Shown one piece after another: positions 16,172 through 26,240 of a stretch of 64,000 nt of DNA. The position numbers and the translations under genes were made by a program. Under the pieces are notes generated by a model. The model saw only the letters and a program-made list of their open reading frames with translations. It searched no databases and was not told the DNA's origin. Source of the DNA: Candidatus Saccharimonadota bacterium (lineage in GTDB: Bacteria; Patescibacteriota; Saccharimonadia; Saccharimonadales; Saccharimonadaceae); assembly GCA_016286785.1 (NCBI GenBank), contig JAEEUB010000001.1, positions 1 to 64,000 on the forward strand, written 5' to 3'. How positions within the stretch are numbered: the stretch's first letter is position 1; every line of letters begins with the position of its first letter.

Positions 16172-19100
16172 CTACTGCTTTTCTAACGAAATAGTTACAA
16201 CTTCGCCGTTTAATTTAGCATCTTCCTTAAAAGAATAAACCTCTTTTTTGCTAACAGATTCCGCCCCAACCTCAGACTTTATTAGTCCCGTGTAATCCTT
16301 TGGTAAATCTATAGACACTGATAGTTTAATCTTATCTCCAGGAGCCAGTCCAGCGTGTTTGCGCGCCGATTGCACGGCACGAATCAGCTCGCGAGCCATT
16401 CCCTCTTCCCTAAGCTCCGGAGTCAAAGTCTTATCAAGTGCAAATTCTTTACCATTTTCAACTCTTTTAACGTTAACTTCCTCGGCAATAATTTGTTCAT
16501 AGAAACAATTTAATTTATCACCATCATAAATAAGTTTAGAAAGTGGCTGACGAATTTTAATCTGCTCTTCCTTCTCAGACTTCTGCATACGTAGAGCCAA
16601 AGCATCTGTAATAATCTGGCGAGTACGCGCCATATCAGACAAAACATCATCATGAGCCACCTCACCCGCCTCTGGCCAAGAAAGAAGATGTACGGACTCC
16701 CTACTCCCGGTTATCTTTTGGTATAGTTCCTCAGACAAAAACGGAGTAAATGGTGCTAGCAAGATAGCGGTCTTCTCAAGCATAAAGTAAAGCACACTAA
16801 AGGCCGCCTTTTTATCTACTAGGTCGTCATTCTTACTAAAACGTCGGCGTGAACGTCGTACATACCAGTTAGATAAATCATCAATAAACAAAATCACACC
16901 CTGAAGAGCTTTAGGAATATTATATTCTTCCATGCCAATCGTGATTTCATCGCGTAGTTGATAAAATCGATCAATAATCCATTCATCAAGCGGAGATTTA
17001 ATCTGAACCGAACCGTCAAAATCAGCAGAATCAAACCCTTCGACTTCGGCATAAGTAGTAAAGAAATCATATATATTCCAAAGCATCCCTAACTTTCGAC
17101 TAACATCAGATACATCCTTATCTAAAAGTGCAAAATCCTCACCCGAAAGCACCGGGCTAGAAAGCAGCAAAAAACGCAAAGCATCAGCAGAATATCGATC
17201 CATTAATTCATTAGGATCGGTAAAATTACCAAGAGATTTGCTCATCTTGCGACCATCATTCCCTGCCAAAGTTCCAGTCGTAATCACGTTCTTATATGCA
17301 TTTTTGTGGCCTTTTTTAGCCTCCGGGCCAAAAGCCCCAATATCCGCCAATGCCGTATTAACTGCGTGTAGATAATAGAACCACGCTCTTACTTGCCCCA
17401 CGTACTCCACAATAAAGTCAGCCGGATAATTAGCTTCAAACTTCTCTTTATTCTCAAACGGATAGTGTAGCTCGGCAAAAGGCATTGAGCCAGACTCAAA
17501 CCAGCAATCCAAAACTTTTTCAATGCGCGTAAAATGCTCGCCATTAATATCAAAGGTGATATCATCTACCCACGGCCGGTGATAATCCTCTAATTCCTTG
17601 CCTGATAATTCCTTTAATTCTGCATAACTTCCTACAACCTTAACCGACCCTTGGTCACCTTTCCAAACTGGCATCGCAGTAGCCCAAAACCTATCGCGTG
17701 AAAGGTTCCAATCTGGAGCAGCCTCAATATTATTTGCAAAGCGCCCATGTTTTAAATACTTTGGGAACCAGTTAATATTCTCGTTTTCACTTAGCATCAG
17801 CTGCTTTTGTCCCGCAACATCAAAGAACCAGCTCGGAAAAGCCCGATAAATAATGCGTTCCTTACTACGAGGGTTGAACGGATATTCGTGCTCAATGTAT
17901 TCAATCTTATAGATAATCCCCTTTTCCTCTAGGCATTTAGCGATAAACTTATTCCCCGCCCAAACTTGAATTCCGTTTTCATCCGTATCCCTAATTCCAA
18001 GCTCGTAAAGCTCTTTTGTCATCTCTGGAAGATAATAGCCATTTTCATCGAGACAATCCACAAAATCAACCTCATATTTTTGCACCAAATCGTAATCGTC
18101 TTCGCCATAAGCCGGCGCAATATGAACAATACCAGTGCCATCTTCGGCCGAAACAAAATCTCCAGGTAAAACCGTATAAGTGTCTTTACGGGCCACCGTC
18201 CCTTTATCACCACGCAGTCCAAGATCAAACAAACCATCAGCAACCTTGATAATGGGTTCATATTTTTCGCCAACCAAAGTCTTACCTTTAAAAGTTTTGA
18301 GTGGCTTTTTATCTTCAAACAATACTTTAGCTCGGTCCACAGCTAAGATATATTTTTCACCATTAACATCATATAGACCATATTTAAGCTCTGGACTAAC
18401 CGCGAGGCACATATTAGCAGGTAAAGTCCAAGGCGTAGTTGTCCAAGCCAAGAGATAAATATCTGAAGCTGGTAAATCTTTTTCTTCGGACCATAAGCCT
18501 GGGCGAGCGCCCTTGAGCGTGTCCGAAGAAAAATGATTCACGGCATCAGATAACTTAAACTTGACATATGCTGACGGATCCGTAACTTTCTGATAAGCAT
18601 CATTGTCCATCGTCACCTCAGCCTTAGAAACAGGAGTAGCAAATTTAGTATCATACATCAAAACCTTGCGACCTTCATAAATCTTACCCGCATCATAAAG
18701 CTGCTTAAATGCCCACCAAACCGATTCCATGTAATCTTTATTCATGGTGCGATAAGCATTATCAAAATCTACCCAACGCCCCACTCGGTCAATCGTATCG
18801 CGCCAGGTTTCCGAATTCGCCACCATCGATTCGCGCGCCTTTATAATATAATCTTCAAGACTCCATTTAGTGCCAATCTCGCGACGATCCGTAATACCAA
18901 GTTGTTTTTCCACAAAATTTTCAGCCGGTAGACCATGGCAATCCCAACCCCAACGCCGCTCTACCCTGTAGCCATTCATAGTCCAGTAACGTGGCACTGC
19001 ATCTTTTACGATAGAGCTAAGCAAAGTACCATGATGAGGATTCCCAGTAATAAATGGTGGCCCATCATAAAAAACATAAGATTTATCAATCGGTCTTAAT

Positions 19101-19198
19101 TCTACAGACTTCTCAAAAGTTTTATTCTTTTTCCACCACTTGCTGATGGCTTTTTCATATTCTACGGCCTTTCGCCGCTCTCCAGCTCTATATTTCAT
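16172..19198 (-). CDS. ileS: Isoleucyl-tRNA synthetase
   Basis: Charges tRNA-Ile. The 1008-aa class Ia enzyme shows a HIGH-type motif (GNPHHGTLLS), the editing-domain context WTTTPWTLPANM, KMSKS (GRKMSKSLGNF) and the anticodon-binding C-terminus. No zinc-finger Cys cluster is apparent at the end, typical of the eukaryote-like IleRS type. The start is leaderless: TATAAT (19205-19210) ends 6 nt before the ATG. In the CP1/editing region a perfect 13-bp-arm palindrome at 18479-18533 encodes an extra loop (FSSDTLKGARPGLWSEEK) between FKLSD and the DIYLLAW segment, an in-frame insertion that the family does not need. Confidence 0.97.
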   Translation of the reverse strand: MKYRAGERRKAVEYEKAISKWWKKNKTFEKSVELRPIDKSYVFYDGPPFITGNPHHGTLLSSIVKDAVPRYWTMNGYRVERRWGWDCHGLPAENFVEKQLGITDRREIGTKWSLEDYIIKARESMVANSETWRDTIDRVGRWVDFDNAYRTMNKDYMESVWWAFKQLYDAGKIYEGRKVLMYDTKFATPVSKAEVTMDNDAYQKVTDPSAYVKFKLSDAVNHFSSDTLKGARPGLWSEEKDLPASDIYLLAWTTTPWTLPANMCLAVSPELKYGLYDVNGEKYILAVDRAKVLFEDKKPLKTFKGKTLVGEKYEPIIKVADGLFDLGLRGDKGTVARKDTYTVLPGDFVSAEDGTGIVHIAPAYGEDDYDLVQKYEVDFVDCLDENGYYLPEMTKELYELGIRDTDENGIQVWAGNKFIAKCLEEKGIIYKIEYIEHEYPFNPRSKERIIYRAFPSWFFDVAGQKQLMLSENENINWFPKYLKHGRFANNIEAAPDWNLSRDRFWATAMPVWKGDQGSVKVVGSYAELKELSGKELEDYHRPWVDDITFDINGEHFTRIEKVLDCWFESGSMPFAELHYPFENKEKFEANYPADFIVEYVGQVRAWFYYLHAVNTALADIGAFGPEAKKGHKNAYKNVITTGTLAGNDGRKMSKSLGNFTDPNELMDRYSADALRFLLLSSPVLSGEDFALLDKDVSDVSRKLGMLWNIYDFFTTYAEVEGFDSADFDGSVQIKSPLDEWIIDRFYQLRDEITIGMEEYNIPKALQGVILFIDDLSNWYVRRSRRRFSKNDDLVDKKAAFSVLYFMLEKTAILLAPFTPFLSEELYQKITGSRESVHLLSWPEAGEVAHDDVLSDMARTRQIITDALALRMQKSEKEEQIKIRQPLSKLIYDGDKLNCFYEQIIAEEVNVKRVENGKEFALDKTLTPELREEGMARELIRAVQSARKHAGLAPGDKIKLSVSIDLPKDYTGLIKSEVGAESVSKKEVYSFKEDAKLNGEVVTISLEKQ
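18479..18533 (-). repeat. Palindromic element inserted in frame inside ileS
   Basis: 13-bp perfect outer arms (TTTTTCTTCGGAC / GTCCGAAGAAAAA) enclose a 29-nt core, CATAAGCCTGGGCGAGCG... with an inner GGGC/GCCC stem. The core matches that of the intergenic element at 47617-47675 in 24 of 29 positions, including a compensatory pair change in the inner stem, while the outer arms differ yet remain self-complementary. On the ileS strand the element is open and adds about 18 residues. Confidence 0.75.
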
Positions 19199-19353
19199 AG
19201 ATAAATTATAACAGATTTACAAGAAATATCCAGCAATCAATGTCATCCCGTGTCAACAACTATTTTTAATTTGCAAGCGTAAAGAACCTACCTGAATCTG
19301 GAGTTGCAGTAACCGAAGTACTTTCGCCGTAGAGATTTGAAGAAATAACAATT
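19199..19353 (-). other. Spacer between ileS start and uvrA end
   Basis: Holds the ileS promoter. On the minus strand 19265-19360 is open and reads like the tail of a surface protein (SSNLYGESTSVTATPDSGRFF), but has no start codon; possibly a remnant, possibly chance. Confidence 0.25.
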
Positions 19354-20652
19354 TTACAAATATTTCCTTAAATATTCTCCAGTAGGAGTTTTGGCGGATT
19401 TCGCCAGATCCTCAGGCGTGCCCTCGGCGCAAACTAATCCACCTTTTAGCCCCCCTTCTGGCCCCATGTCAATAATCCAGTCCGCAGATTTAATTACGTG
19501 AAGATTGTGTTCGATAATAATCATCGAATTTCCACCATCTACTAACCGATTCAAAATCGCAAGCAACCTCTTTACATCATCCGAGTGTAGCCCCGTCGTT
19601 GGCTCGTCCAAAATATACAGGGTCTTACCCGTAGATCTTCTAGCTAGCTCAGTCGCAAGCTTAATCCTCTGTGCCTCCCCGCCCGAAAAAGTTGTCGCTG
19701 GTTGTCCTAGCTTAATATACCCAAGCCCCACTTCCTGGATAGTCTTTAGTTTGTTACTAATCGAAGGAATATTGGCAAAAAACTCCGTCGCCTCATCAAT
19801 TGTCATGTCTAGCACTTCGGAAATATCTTTGCCTTTATATTTCACTTCCAAAGCCTCAGCATTGTACCTTTTACCGTGGCATTTGGGGCACGTTACATAA
19901 ACATCTGGCAAAAAATGCATCTCTATTTTATTTACACCATCACCTTGGCAATGCTCACATCTTCCGCCTTTTACATTAAACGAAAACCTACCTGCCTTAT
20001 ACCCACGCACCTCTGCTTCCGGCTGCCCCGCAAATAGTTCTCTAATCGCCGTAAACACACCCGTGTAAGTCGCTGGATTAGAACGTGGCGTCCGCCCAAT
20101 TGGTGACTGATCAATTACAATCGCTTTATTAATATTTTCTATTCCATCAATTCGCTCATGTGTACCAGATACTGTCTGTGCCCGATGCAACCTCGCTAGT
20201 AGCTCGTTAGCTAAAATCGTATTAACTAGCGTAGATTTCCCGCTTCCGGACACCCCACTCACTACTGTCATTACACCAAGCGGAAAGTGTACGTCAATAT
20301 TCTTTAAATTATTTTCGCGCGCACCTACCACTACTAACTCAGCCCCCTTCTTGGCTTTTCGCCTTTTTTTAGGCGTCGGAATCTTCATCTCGCCAGACAA
20401 ATATTTACCAGTGATTGAATTTGGATTCTTCATTACTTCATCCGGAGTTCCAGCGGCCACTAACCTTCCGCCTTGTTTCCCTGCCCCAGGTCCAATATCA
20501 ATAATATAATCAGATTCCAGCATAGTATCTTCGTCATGTTCTACTACTAATACTGTATTTTTTAAATCTCTTAGATGCTTTAAGGTTGCAATCAACTTAT
20601 TATTGTCTCTCTGATGTAAGCCAATCGAAGGCTCGTCTAGAACATAAAGCAC
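19354..20652 (-). CDS. uvrA: UvrA, C-terminal part (after in-frame amber codon)
   Basis: Continues the excinuclease subunit A from the GLTG segment: Walker B of the first ATPase ([11 protein letters not shown]), then the second ATPase with Walker A ([12 protein letters not shown]), zinc-finger cysteines ([16 protein letters not shown]), the ABC signature ([15 protein letters not shown]) and Walker B ([10 protein letters not shown]). It is in the same frame as the upstream part, separated by five codons starting with TAG. Independent translation from the GTG at 20652 is possible but no SD is apparent. Together the two parts have the usual UvrA length (about 958 codons). The sequence shows no further decay. 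Confidence 0.9.
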   Translation of the reverse strand: MLYVLDEPSIGLHQRDNNKLIATLKHLRDLKNTVLVVEHDEDTMLESDYIIDIGPGAGKQGGRLVAAGTPDEVMKNPNSITGKYLSGEMKIPTPKKRRKAKKGAELVVVGARENNLKNIDVHFPLGVMTVVSGVSGSGKSTLVNTILANELLARLHRAQTVSGTHERIDGIENINKAIVIDQSPIGRTPRSNPATYTGVFTAIRELFAGQPEAEVRGYKAGRFSFNVKGGRCEHCQGDGVNKIEMHFLPDVYVTCPKCHGKRYNAEALEVKYKGKDISEVLDMTIDEATEFFANIPSISNKLKTIQEVGLGYIKLGQPATTFSGGEAQRIKLATELARRSTGKTLYILDEPTTGLHSDDVKRLLAILNRLVDGGNSMIIIEHNLHVIKSADWIIDMGPEGGLKGGLVCAEGTPEDLAKSAKTPTGEYLRKYL

Positions 20653-20664
20653 GCCCGTAAGCCC

Positions 20665-22233
20665 CTAACCAAGCTGAGTAGCCAAACGAATCCTCTGCGC
20701 CTCGCCACCAGAAAGCGTATTTGCTGCTCTTCCTAACTCCAAATACCCAAGCCCCACGTCTTGCATAAATTTCACTCGTTCGCGAATTTCTTTTAATATT
20801 GGAGCCGCAATCAAATTTTCAGCCTCCGAAAACCCTAAATCCTGCGACAAAACTTCAAGCGTAGCATCTACGTCCAAATTACACATATCCACGATATTTA
20901 AATCGTGTATTGTTACGGCTAGTACCGCCGGCTTTAATCTCGCACCATGACACTCTTGACACTCATGCACCCGCATAAAACGTTCAATATCTTTTTTCAT
21001 GAATTCAGAAATCTTCGGATCGTTGTATCTACGCTCCAGTGTCGGGATCACCCCCTCATACGTAGTTTCATACACAGTACCATCTGCAAATCTTCCCGAA
21101 CCACTAATCCTCATTTCATACTTTTCGTCGCCCGTACCATACATTATTAATTGCCGCTGTTCTTCCGTTAATTCGCCAATTGGTACATGTACCGAAAATC
21201 CATGTTTTTGCGCTACCTGCATCAGCCTTTTCATCCACCAAGAGTCCTGTTGTACCCTATTAAATGGTCGAATTCCACCTTCTGCTATCGTTAAATTTTT
21301 GTTAAACACTAGTCCCGGATCAATCTCCATTCTCGACCCAAGCCCCGTACATACCGGGCAAGCCCCCTCTGGCGCATTAAAACTAAAGAGTCTAGGAGTT
21401 AATTCTGGAATTAACTCATCAGGATGATCAGGGCAAGCATAACGCTGTGAATAAGTTAATACTTCAGTATTCTCTGCCGAAATTCTAGATTCCCCCACCG
21501 CAGTAGAATTATCTACTACGCGAAGTAGCTGAATAATTCCCTGTCCCATCTCAAGAGCCTGCTCGATCGAGCTAGTAATTCGACTTCTCAGCTCCGGATT
21601 TAGCACGAATCTGTCCACCACTATTTCTATATCATGACGTTCATTTTTGTTTAATTCCGGAAATTCGTCTAAAGCATAAATAATTCCATCCACCCTAACT
21701 CTTGAATAACCCTTAGCTGTGTATTGCTCTGGAATATGTAAAAACTCACCTTTTTTCGCCGATACAACTGGAGCAAGTAACATCAGTTTAGCTCCAAATG
21801 GCAATTTCATTACCTCATTTACGATATCCTCCACACTACGCCGACTCACCTCTTTATGACAAATTGGACAATGCGGCACCCCAACCCTCGCAAAAAGAAG
21901 CCTCAGATAATCATATACTTCCGTCACCGTAGCCACCGTAGAACGCGGATTTCTAGAAGTTGATTTCTGATCAATCGAAATCGCCGGGCTAAGCCCCGTA
22001 ATAGAATCCACCTCAGGCTTATCCATCACCCCAAGAAACATCCTCGCGTACGAGCTTAGTGATTCTACATACCGTCTCTGACCTTCGGCATAGATAGTAT
22101 CAAAAGCAAGGGACGATTTCCCCGACCCAGATAGTCCAGTAATAATTACTAGCTTATCTCGCGGAATATCCACATTAAGATCAGCTAAATTATTCTGCCT
22201 TGCTCCTCTTACTTTTATATAATTGTCATTCAT
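20665..22233 (-). CDS. uvrA: UvrA, N-terminal part (ends at in-frame amber codon)
   Basis: The damage-recognition ATPase of nucleotide excision repair. This 522-aa part has Walker A ([14 protein letters not shown]), the UvrB-binding region, zinc-finger cysteines (CPICHKEV) and the first ABC signature ([16 protein letters not shown]). It stops at TAG (20665-20667) exactly where relatives have the Ser of ...ATQIGSGLTG. If translation ends there the protein lacks Walker B and the second ATPase and should be inactive. An AAGGA SD is 6 nt upstream of the ATG; a TATAAT box (22276-22281) gives a leader of about 40 nt. A TCG-to-TAG change is the simplest origin. Confidence 0.92.
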   Translation of the reverse strand: MNDNYIKVRGARQNNLADLNVDIPRDKLVIITGLSGSGKSSLAFDTIYAEGQRRYVESLSSYARMFLGVMDKPEVDSITGLSPAISIDQKSTSRNPRSTVATVTEVYDYLRLLFARVGVPHCPICHKEVSRRSVEDIVNEVMKLPFGAKLMLLAPVVSAKKGEFLHIPEQYTAKGYSRVRVDGIIYALDEFPELNKNERHDIEIVVDRFVLNPELRSRITSSIEQALEMGQGIIQLLRVVDNSTAVGESRISAENTEVLTYSQRYACPDHPDELIPELTPRLFSFNAPEGACPVCTGLGSRMEIDPGLVFNKNLTIAEGGIRPFNRVQQDSWWMKRLMQVAQKHGFSVHVPIGELTEEQRQLIMYGTGDEKYEMRISGSGRFADGTVYETTYEGVIPTLERRYNDPKISEFMKKDIERFMRVHECQECHGARLKPAVLAVTIHDLNIVDMCNLDVDATLEVLSQDLGFSEAENLIAAPILKEIRERVKFMQDVGLGYLELGRAANTLSGGEAQRIRLATQLG

Positions 22234-22322
22234 ATATCGTCCTTTTTAGCTAACTACCCGTTTTTAAACGCGTATATTATATCAAAAAACTTAAGAGTTG
22301 TCCATATGATATAATAATGGAA

Positions 22323-23792
22323 ATGAAGAGAGAGGAATCAAAAACGGCCAAATCCGACATCAAAACTTCTAGACACGCCACTAGATATTTTTTCGTCGGC
22401 ATCGGCATTACGGCTTTCAACTATATTCTCTACGCTATCATCGCTAATCTTATTATTAAAAATAATGATCTTCTTTGGCTCTCCAATCTCATCGCCACCA
22501 CAATCACCGTCATCGTCGCTTATATCGCTCATTCAAAAATCACTTGGAAAGAGCGTAACGTCACCAAAGCATCTATTATCAGATTCTTCATCTGGAACGC
22601 TATGCTCGCCATCATAATTAGCCCTTCCCTCACGCAATTTTTTAGTATTTTTACACCACTCTACGAATTTGTCTACAACATCGCTTCAGCCATTCATCTC
22701 CCATTTTCTTACGAATTCGTACTCACCACTGGCGCCTTCGTTCTAACTTCAGTCGTTATTATGATTCTTAATTTCCTCTTCTATGATAAATTCGTTTTTC
22801 AAAAAGATGCTTCCGCCAAATTCGAAACCTACACCCCTAAACCCCAAAAATCCAAAGTCTCCGTCATTGTCCCTATCTATAATTCCGAAAAATATCTAAA
22901 AGATTGCCTTGATTCCATTATTAATCAATCTCACAAAAATCTCGATATCATCCTCGTAGACGATGGCTCTACTGATAATTCTGGCAAAATCGCCGACGAA
23001 TACGCCAAAAAGGATCCTCGCATTAAAGTTATTCACCAAAAAAATACCGGCCTTTCCGGTGCGCGCAATACCGGCCTAAAAAAGGCAACCGGCAAATATA
23101 TTACTTTTGTCGACGGCGATGATACCATAGAGCATTTCATGATCCAACACCTTCTTGACGCGACCACCTCAACCAAATCAGATATTGCCGCTTGTTCTTT
23201 CAAGGAGGTTTATCCAAATGGTAAAATCACCCACTTTAATCAAAGTTACCCAGAGAAAATCTTTACCACAGAGGAGGCCCTAAAAGCCATGCTAAAAGAA
23301 GAGGGCTTTATGGTCTCTTCTACTATGAAGCTATTCCCAAAAACCTATTTTAATAATATTAAATTCCCAATCAGCAAACTCCACGAAGACGTGAATACTA
23401 CGTATAAACTATTCCTAAAAGCCAAAAAAATAGTCTTTATCCCTCAAGAGTACTACAATTATTTGCAGCACAAAAGCAGTATCACCGCTAAAGCATTTAA
23501 TTCAAAAAAACTAGTTTTGATCACTTTTACTAACCAAATGTGTGATGACATCAATAAACTCTATCCCGATCTTAAAAATACTACAAACAAAAGACGTATG
23601 CGCGCAAGATTTTCAATTTTACGCCAGATTCCTCTTAGCCACAAAGAAGCCAAAGTCATTACAAATTACCTCAAAACCCACCAAGATTACATTACTAAAA
23701 ACCCCGAGGCTACCGCCAGAGACAAGCTCGCTCTACGCCTCGCACTATTTAGCCCTAAACTCTTCCAACTTGCTTATAAACTATTTAAGTAG
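22323..23792 (+). CDS. GtrA-like membrane domain fused to a GT2 glycosyltransferase
   Basis: Residues about 10-165 form a GtrA-type four-helix domain (RYFFVGIGITAFNYILY..., ending NFLFYDKFVF), associated with moving lipid-linked sugars across the membrane. Residues about 175-489 are a GT-A glycosyltransferase of family 2 (VSVIVPIYNSEKYLKDCL, VDDGSTDNS, SGARNTGL, VDGDD). The fusion couples sugar transfer to the membrane carrier. The track starts at 22317, but TATAAT (22310-22315) ends 7 nt before the second ATG (22323), so I take MKREESK as the start, giving 489 aa. The 3' end overlaps the convergent GT2 gene by 12 nt. Confidence 0.88.
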   Translation: MKREESKTAKSDIKTSRHATRYFFVGIGITAFNYILYAIIANLIIKNNDLLWLSNLIATTITVIVAYIAHSKITWKERNVTKASIIRFFIWNAMLAIIISPSLTQFFSIFTPLYEFVYNIASAIHLPFSYEFVLTTGAFVLTSVVIMILNFLFYDKFVFQKDASAKFETYTPKPQKSKVSVIVPIYNSEKYLKDCLDSIINQSHKNLDIILVDDGSTDNSGKIADEYAKKDPRIKVIHQKNTGLSGARNTGLKKATGKYITFVDGDDTIEHFMIQHLLDATTSTKSDIAACSFKEVYPNGKITHFNQSYPEKIFTTEEALKAMLKEEGFMVSSTMKLFPKTYFNNIKFPISKLHEDVNTTYKLFLKAKKIVFIPQEYYNYLQHKSSITAKAFNSKKLVLITFTNQMCDDINKLYPDLKNTTNKRRMRARFSILRQIPLSHKEAKVITNYLKTHQDYITKNPEATARDKLALRLALFSPKLFQLAYKLFK

Positions 23793-24596
23793 TTTTGCCC
23801 TCATCCAAGAGTAACGCCACCTCAGATAAATCATCATTAATAAACGTTTCTGATGCAGGTCGCCTGAATCAATCCATCTTTGCAAATTCTTATAGCTTTT
23901 TCTCCAATTATCCCAATTTCCCTCTAATCTTTTGGCCGTACTTGTGCTCGTCCCTACATTATATATGTAGAGTGGCTCCAAAATCTGCACAATTTCTCCG
24001 TTCATTTTACTGATATAATCTAGCACAAATTTTGTATCTTCGCCAAAACTCATCGTCTCATCAAATCTTATTCTATATCTTTTTATAATATCCATTTTAA
24101 ACATTTTATTAAAAGCCGGATACATTCTTCCGTCACTCAGCATACTCCGCAGCGCAAAAGATTTTATTTTTTCATTTTTCTCACGTTTAAACTCATCCAA
24201 AAATTCATCTTTTTTCATCCTTCCATTATCTCTAATAAACTTAACTCCACTCATTGCTAAATCTATACCGGGTTTACAAATCGCATCAACCATTTTGGAT
24301 ACAAAATCATCTTTTACGTCGTCGTCAGAATCCACAAATAATATATATTTTCCCTTAGCAACATTAACTCCGTAATTTCGCGCCGAACTTGGGCCACCAT
24401 TTTCTTTACCAAATAATCTCAATTTTTTCGATTTTATTTGTTTTAGCAATTCAAGAGAATTATCCTTTGAGCCATCATCCACCACAACCAATTCAATATT
24501 CTCATATTTATCATTCAAAAATTTATTGATTAATTTACTCGCGGTTTCACCAGTATTATAAACCGGTATCACAATACTTACTAAGGGCAAGTTCAT
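23781..24596 (-). CDS. GT2 glycosyltransferase
   Basis: A GT-A fold family 2 enzyme with the usual landmarks: VSIVIPVYNTGETA at the N-terminus, VVDDGSKDNSLEL, PSSARNYGV, and the metal-binding LFVDSDDDV. The acceptor and sugar cannot be read from sequence. 271 aa. The start is moved from 24611 to the ATG at 24596 because the minus-strand TATAAT (24603-24608) overlaps the upstream codons and ends 6 nt before it. No membrane helix, so it acts on the cytoplasmic face. It converges on the GtrA-GT2 gene and diverges from the ABC exporter. Confidence 0.88.
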   Translation of the reverse strand: MNLPLVSIVIPVYNTGETASKLINKFLNDKYENIELVVVDDGSKDNSLELLKQIKSKKLRLFGKENGGPSSARNYGVNVAKGKYILFVDSDDDVKDDFVSKMVDAICKPGIDLAMSGVKFIRDNGRMKKDEFLDEFKREKNEKIKSFALRSMLSDGRMYPAFNKMFKMDIIKRYRIRFDETMSFGEDTKFVLDYISKMNGEIVQILEPLYIYNVGTSTSTAKRLEGNWDNWRKSYKNLQRWIDSGDLHQKRLLMMIYLRWRYSWMRAKLLK

Positions 24597-24643
24597 ATCC
24601 TCATTATACAATAATAACTGTTTTTATGATAAAATAGCATGGT

Positions 24644-25456
24644 ATGGGTATACCAAAAGTTCTTAATCGTAAAAATCGCATCCTACTAAAAGAGCTTACT
24701 AAAACAGATTTTAAGTTAAGGTATCAGGGCTCTGTCTTAGGCTATCTTTGGGCTCTACTTCGCCCACTTTTAATGTTTGCGATTCTCTACGTTGTATTTG
24801 CAAAACTCCTTCGCATTGGCGGTGACATTCCCCATTATTCTGTCTATCTCTTATGCGGAACCTCAATGTGGAGCTTTTTTACCGAATGTACTTCCCAAGG
24901 CATTCAGGCAATAGTTAACCGCGGCGACTTATTGCGTAAAGTTAGTTTTCCAAAATACATAGTCGTTGTTTCAGCCACTCTTACAGCAGTTATTAATATG
25001 CTTATCAATCTAGCGGTTATTATAATCTTTGCCCTTATTAATGGCGTAGAATTTAACCTTTCTTGGTTTTTGGCCATCCCGGCAATTCTCGAATTATATC
25101 TCTTATCACTAGGCCTTGCTTTCTTCCTAGGAGCAATCAACGTTAAATATCGCGACATCACCTCTATTTGGGATGTCCTCACTCAAGCCCTATTCTATGC
25201 CGTCCCAATTATTTATCCAATCTCAATGGTAGCTTCCACAAGTGCTTTAGCGGCTAAAGTCATCCTTCTTAACCCAATCTCGCAAGCAATTCAAGACATA
25301 CGCTTTGGCCTCATCACTCACGAAACCATTACTACCTGGAATTATCTCGGCAACCCCTTCTTATCACTTATCCCAATCACTCTAGTACTTATAATACTTA
25401 TTATTGGAGCCATTTCTTTTCGTCGCAAATCTAAATTCTTCGCGGAGGAAGTATAA
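24644..25456 (+). CDS. Polysaccharide ABC exporter, permease (Wzm/TagG-like)
   Basis: An ABC-2 type permease of 270 aa with about six membrane helices, an amphipathic N-terminus and the family segment TDFKLRYQGSVLGYLWALLRPL. Together with the ATPase that follows (start/stop overlap TAATG) it should export a lipid-linked glycan or teichoic-type polymer. A TAAAAT box (24630-24635) lies 8 nt before the ATG, fitting a leaderless start; an ATG 5 nt upstream is out of frame. Confidence 0.92.
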   Translation: MGIPKVLNRKNRILLKELTKTDFKLRYQGSVLGYLWALLRPLLMFAILYVVFAKLLRIGGDIPHYSVYLLCGTSMWSFFTECTSQGIQAIVNRGDLLRKVSFPKYIVVVSATLTAVINMLINLAVIIIFALINGVEFNLSWFLAIPAILELYLLSLGLAFFLGAINVKYRDITSIWDVLTQALFYAVPIIYPISMVASTSALAAKVILLNPISQAIQDIRFGLITHETITTWNYLGNPFLSLIPITLVLIILIIGAISFRRKSKFFAEEV

Positions 25457-26232
25457 TGAAAAGACAAATCGGTACTCGCACAGAAATCAACGACGATTCA
25501 GATTTAGCAATTAAAGTTAAGAATCTCCATAAGAGTTTTAAACTGCCAACCGAGCAAGCTTTCGGCCTAAAACAAGCTTTCTTTAATCGCCTACGTGGCA
25601 TCAAGGGATATAAAGAACAAAAAGTTCTAAAAGGTATAGATTTCGAAGTTAAAAAAGGAGAATTCCTAGGTATCGTCGGCCGCAATGGCTCCGGTAAATC
25701 TACCCTTCTTAAAATTCTAGCCGGCATCTATTATCCAGAAAAAGGCGAAATCACAATTAATGGCACCTTAGTTCCCTTTATCGAATTAGGCGTAGGCTTT
25801 AATCCGGAGCTCACTGGTCGCGAAAACGTTTACATGAATGGTGCTCTACTTGGCTTCTCCAACGAAGAAATGGACAAAATGTATGATGATATTTGGGATT
25901 TTGCCGAACTTAAAGATTTTCAGGATCAAAAACTCAAAAACTACTCATCTGGCATGCAAGTCCGTCTTGCCTTCTCTATCGCTATTCGCGCTAAGGGCGA
26001 CATCCTTCTCTTAGACGAAGTCCTTGCCGTCGGCGATGCCGCTTTCCAGCAAAAATGTTCAGACTATTTTAATTCCTTAAAAGACAGAAATCAAACCGTT
26101 ATCCTTGTTACCCACTCAATGGAAAACGTTCGCAAATTCTGTACCCGCGCCATCCTTATCGATAACGGTCTCATAGTTAAAGAAGGTGACCCCAACAAAA
26201 TCGCCGACGCCTACACTAAATTGTGGCAATAG
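25456..26232 (+). CDS. Polysaccharide ABC exporter, ATPase (Wzt/TagH-like)
   Basis: The ATP-hydrolysing partner of the upstream permease. Walker A (GRNGSGKSTLLKILAG), a Q-loop-like IELGVGFNPELTGREN stretch typical of Wzt/TagH, the signature YSSGMQVRLAFS, and Walker B (ILLLDEVLAVGDAAFQQK). 258 aa, without the extra C-terminal carbohydrate-binding domain of some Wzt proteins, so substrate choice probably does not depend on a terminal-sugar tag. It overlaps the permease stop by one base. Confidence 0.94.
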   Translation: MKRQIGTRTEINDDSDLAIKVKNLHKSFKLPTEQAFGLKQAFFNRLRGIKGYKEQKVLKGIDFEVKKGEFLGIVGRNGSGKSTLLKILAGIYYPEKGEITINGTLVPFIELGVGFNPELTGRENVYMNGALLGFSNEEMDKMYDDIWDFAELKDFQDQKLKNYSSGMQVRLAFSIAIRAKGDILLLDEVLAVGDAAFQQKCSDYFNSLKDRNQTVILVTHSMENVRKFCTRAILIDNGLIVKEGDPNKIADAYTKLWQ

Positions 26233-26240
26233 TTATAAAA

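Noticed and set aside
20665-20667. Genetic-code change with UAG as sense
   Set aside because: TAG ends many intact genes in the window and RF1 is encoded at 7894; a single interrupted gene does not support recoding. TGA likewise ends several genes, so the UGA-Gly code is also excluded.
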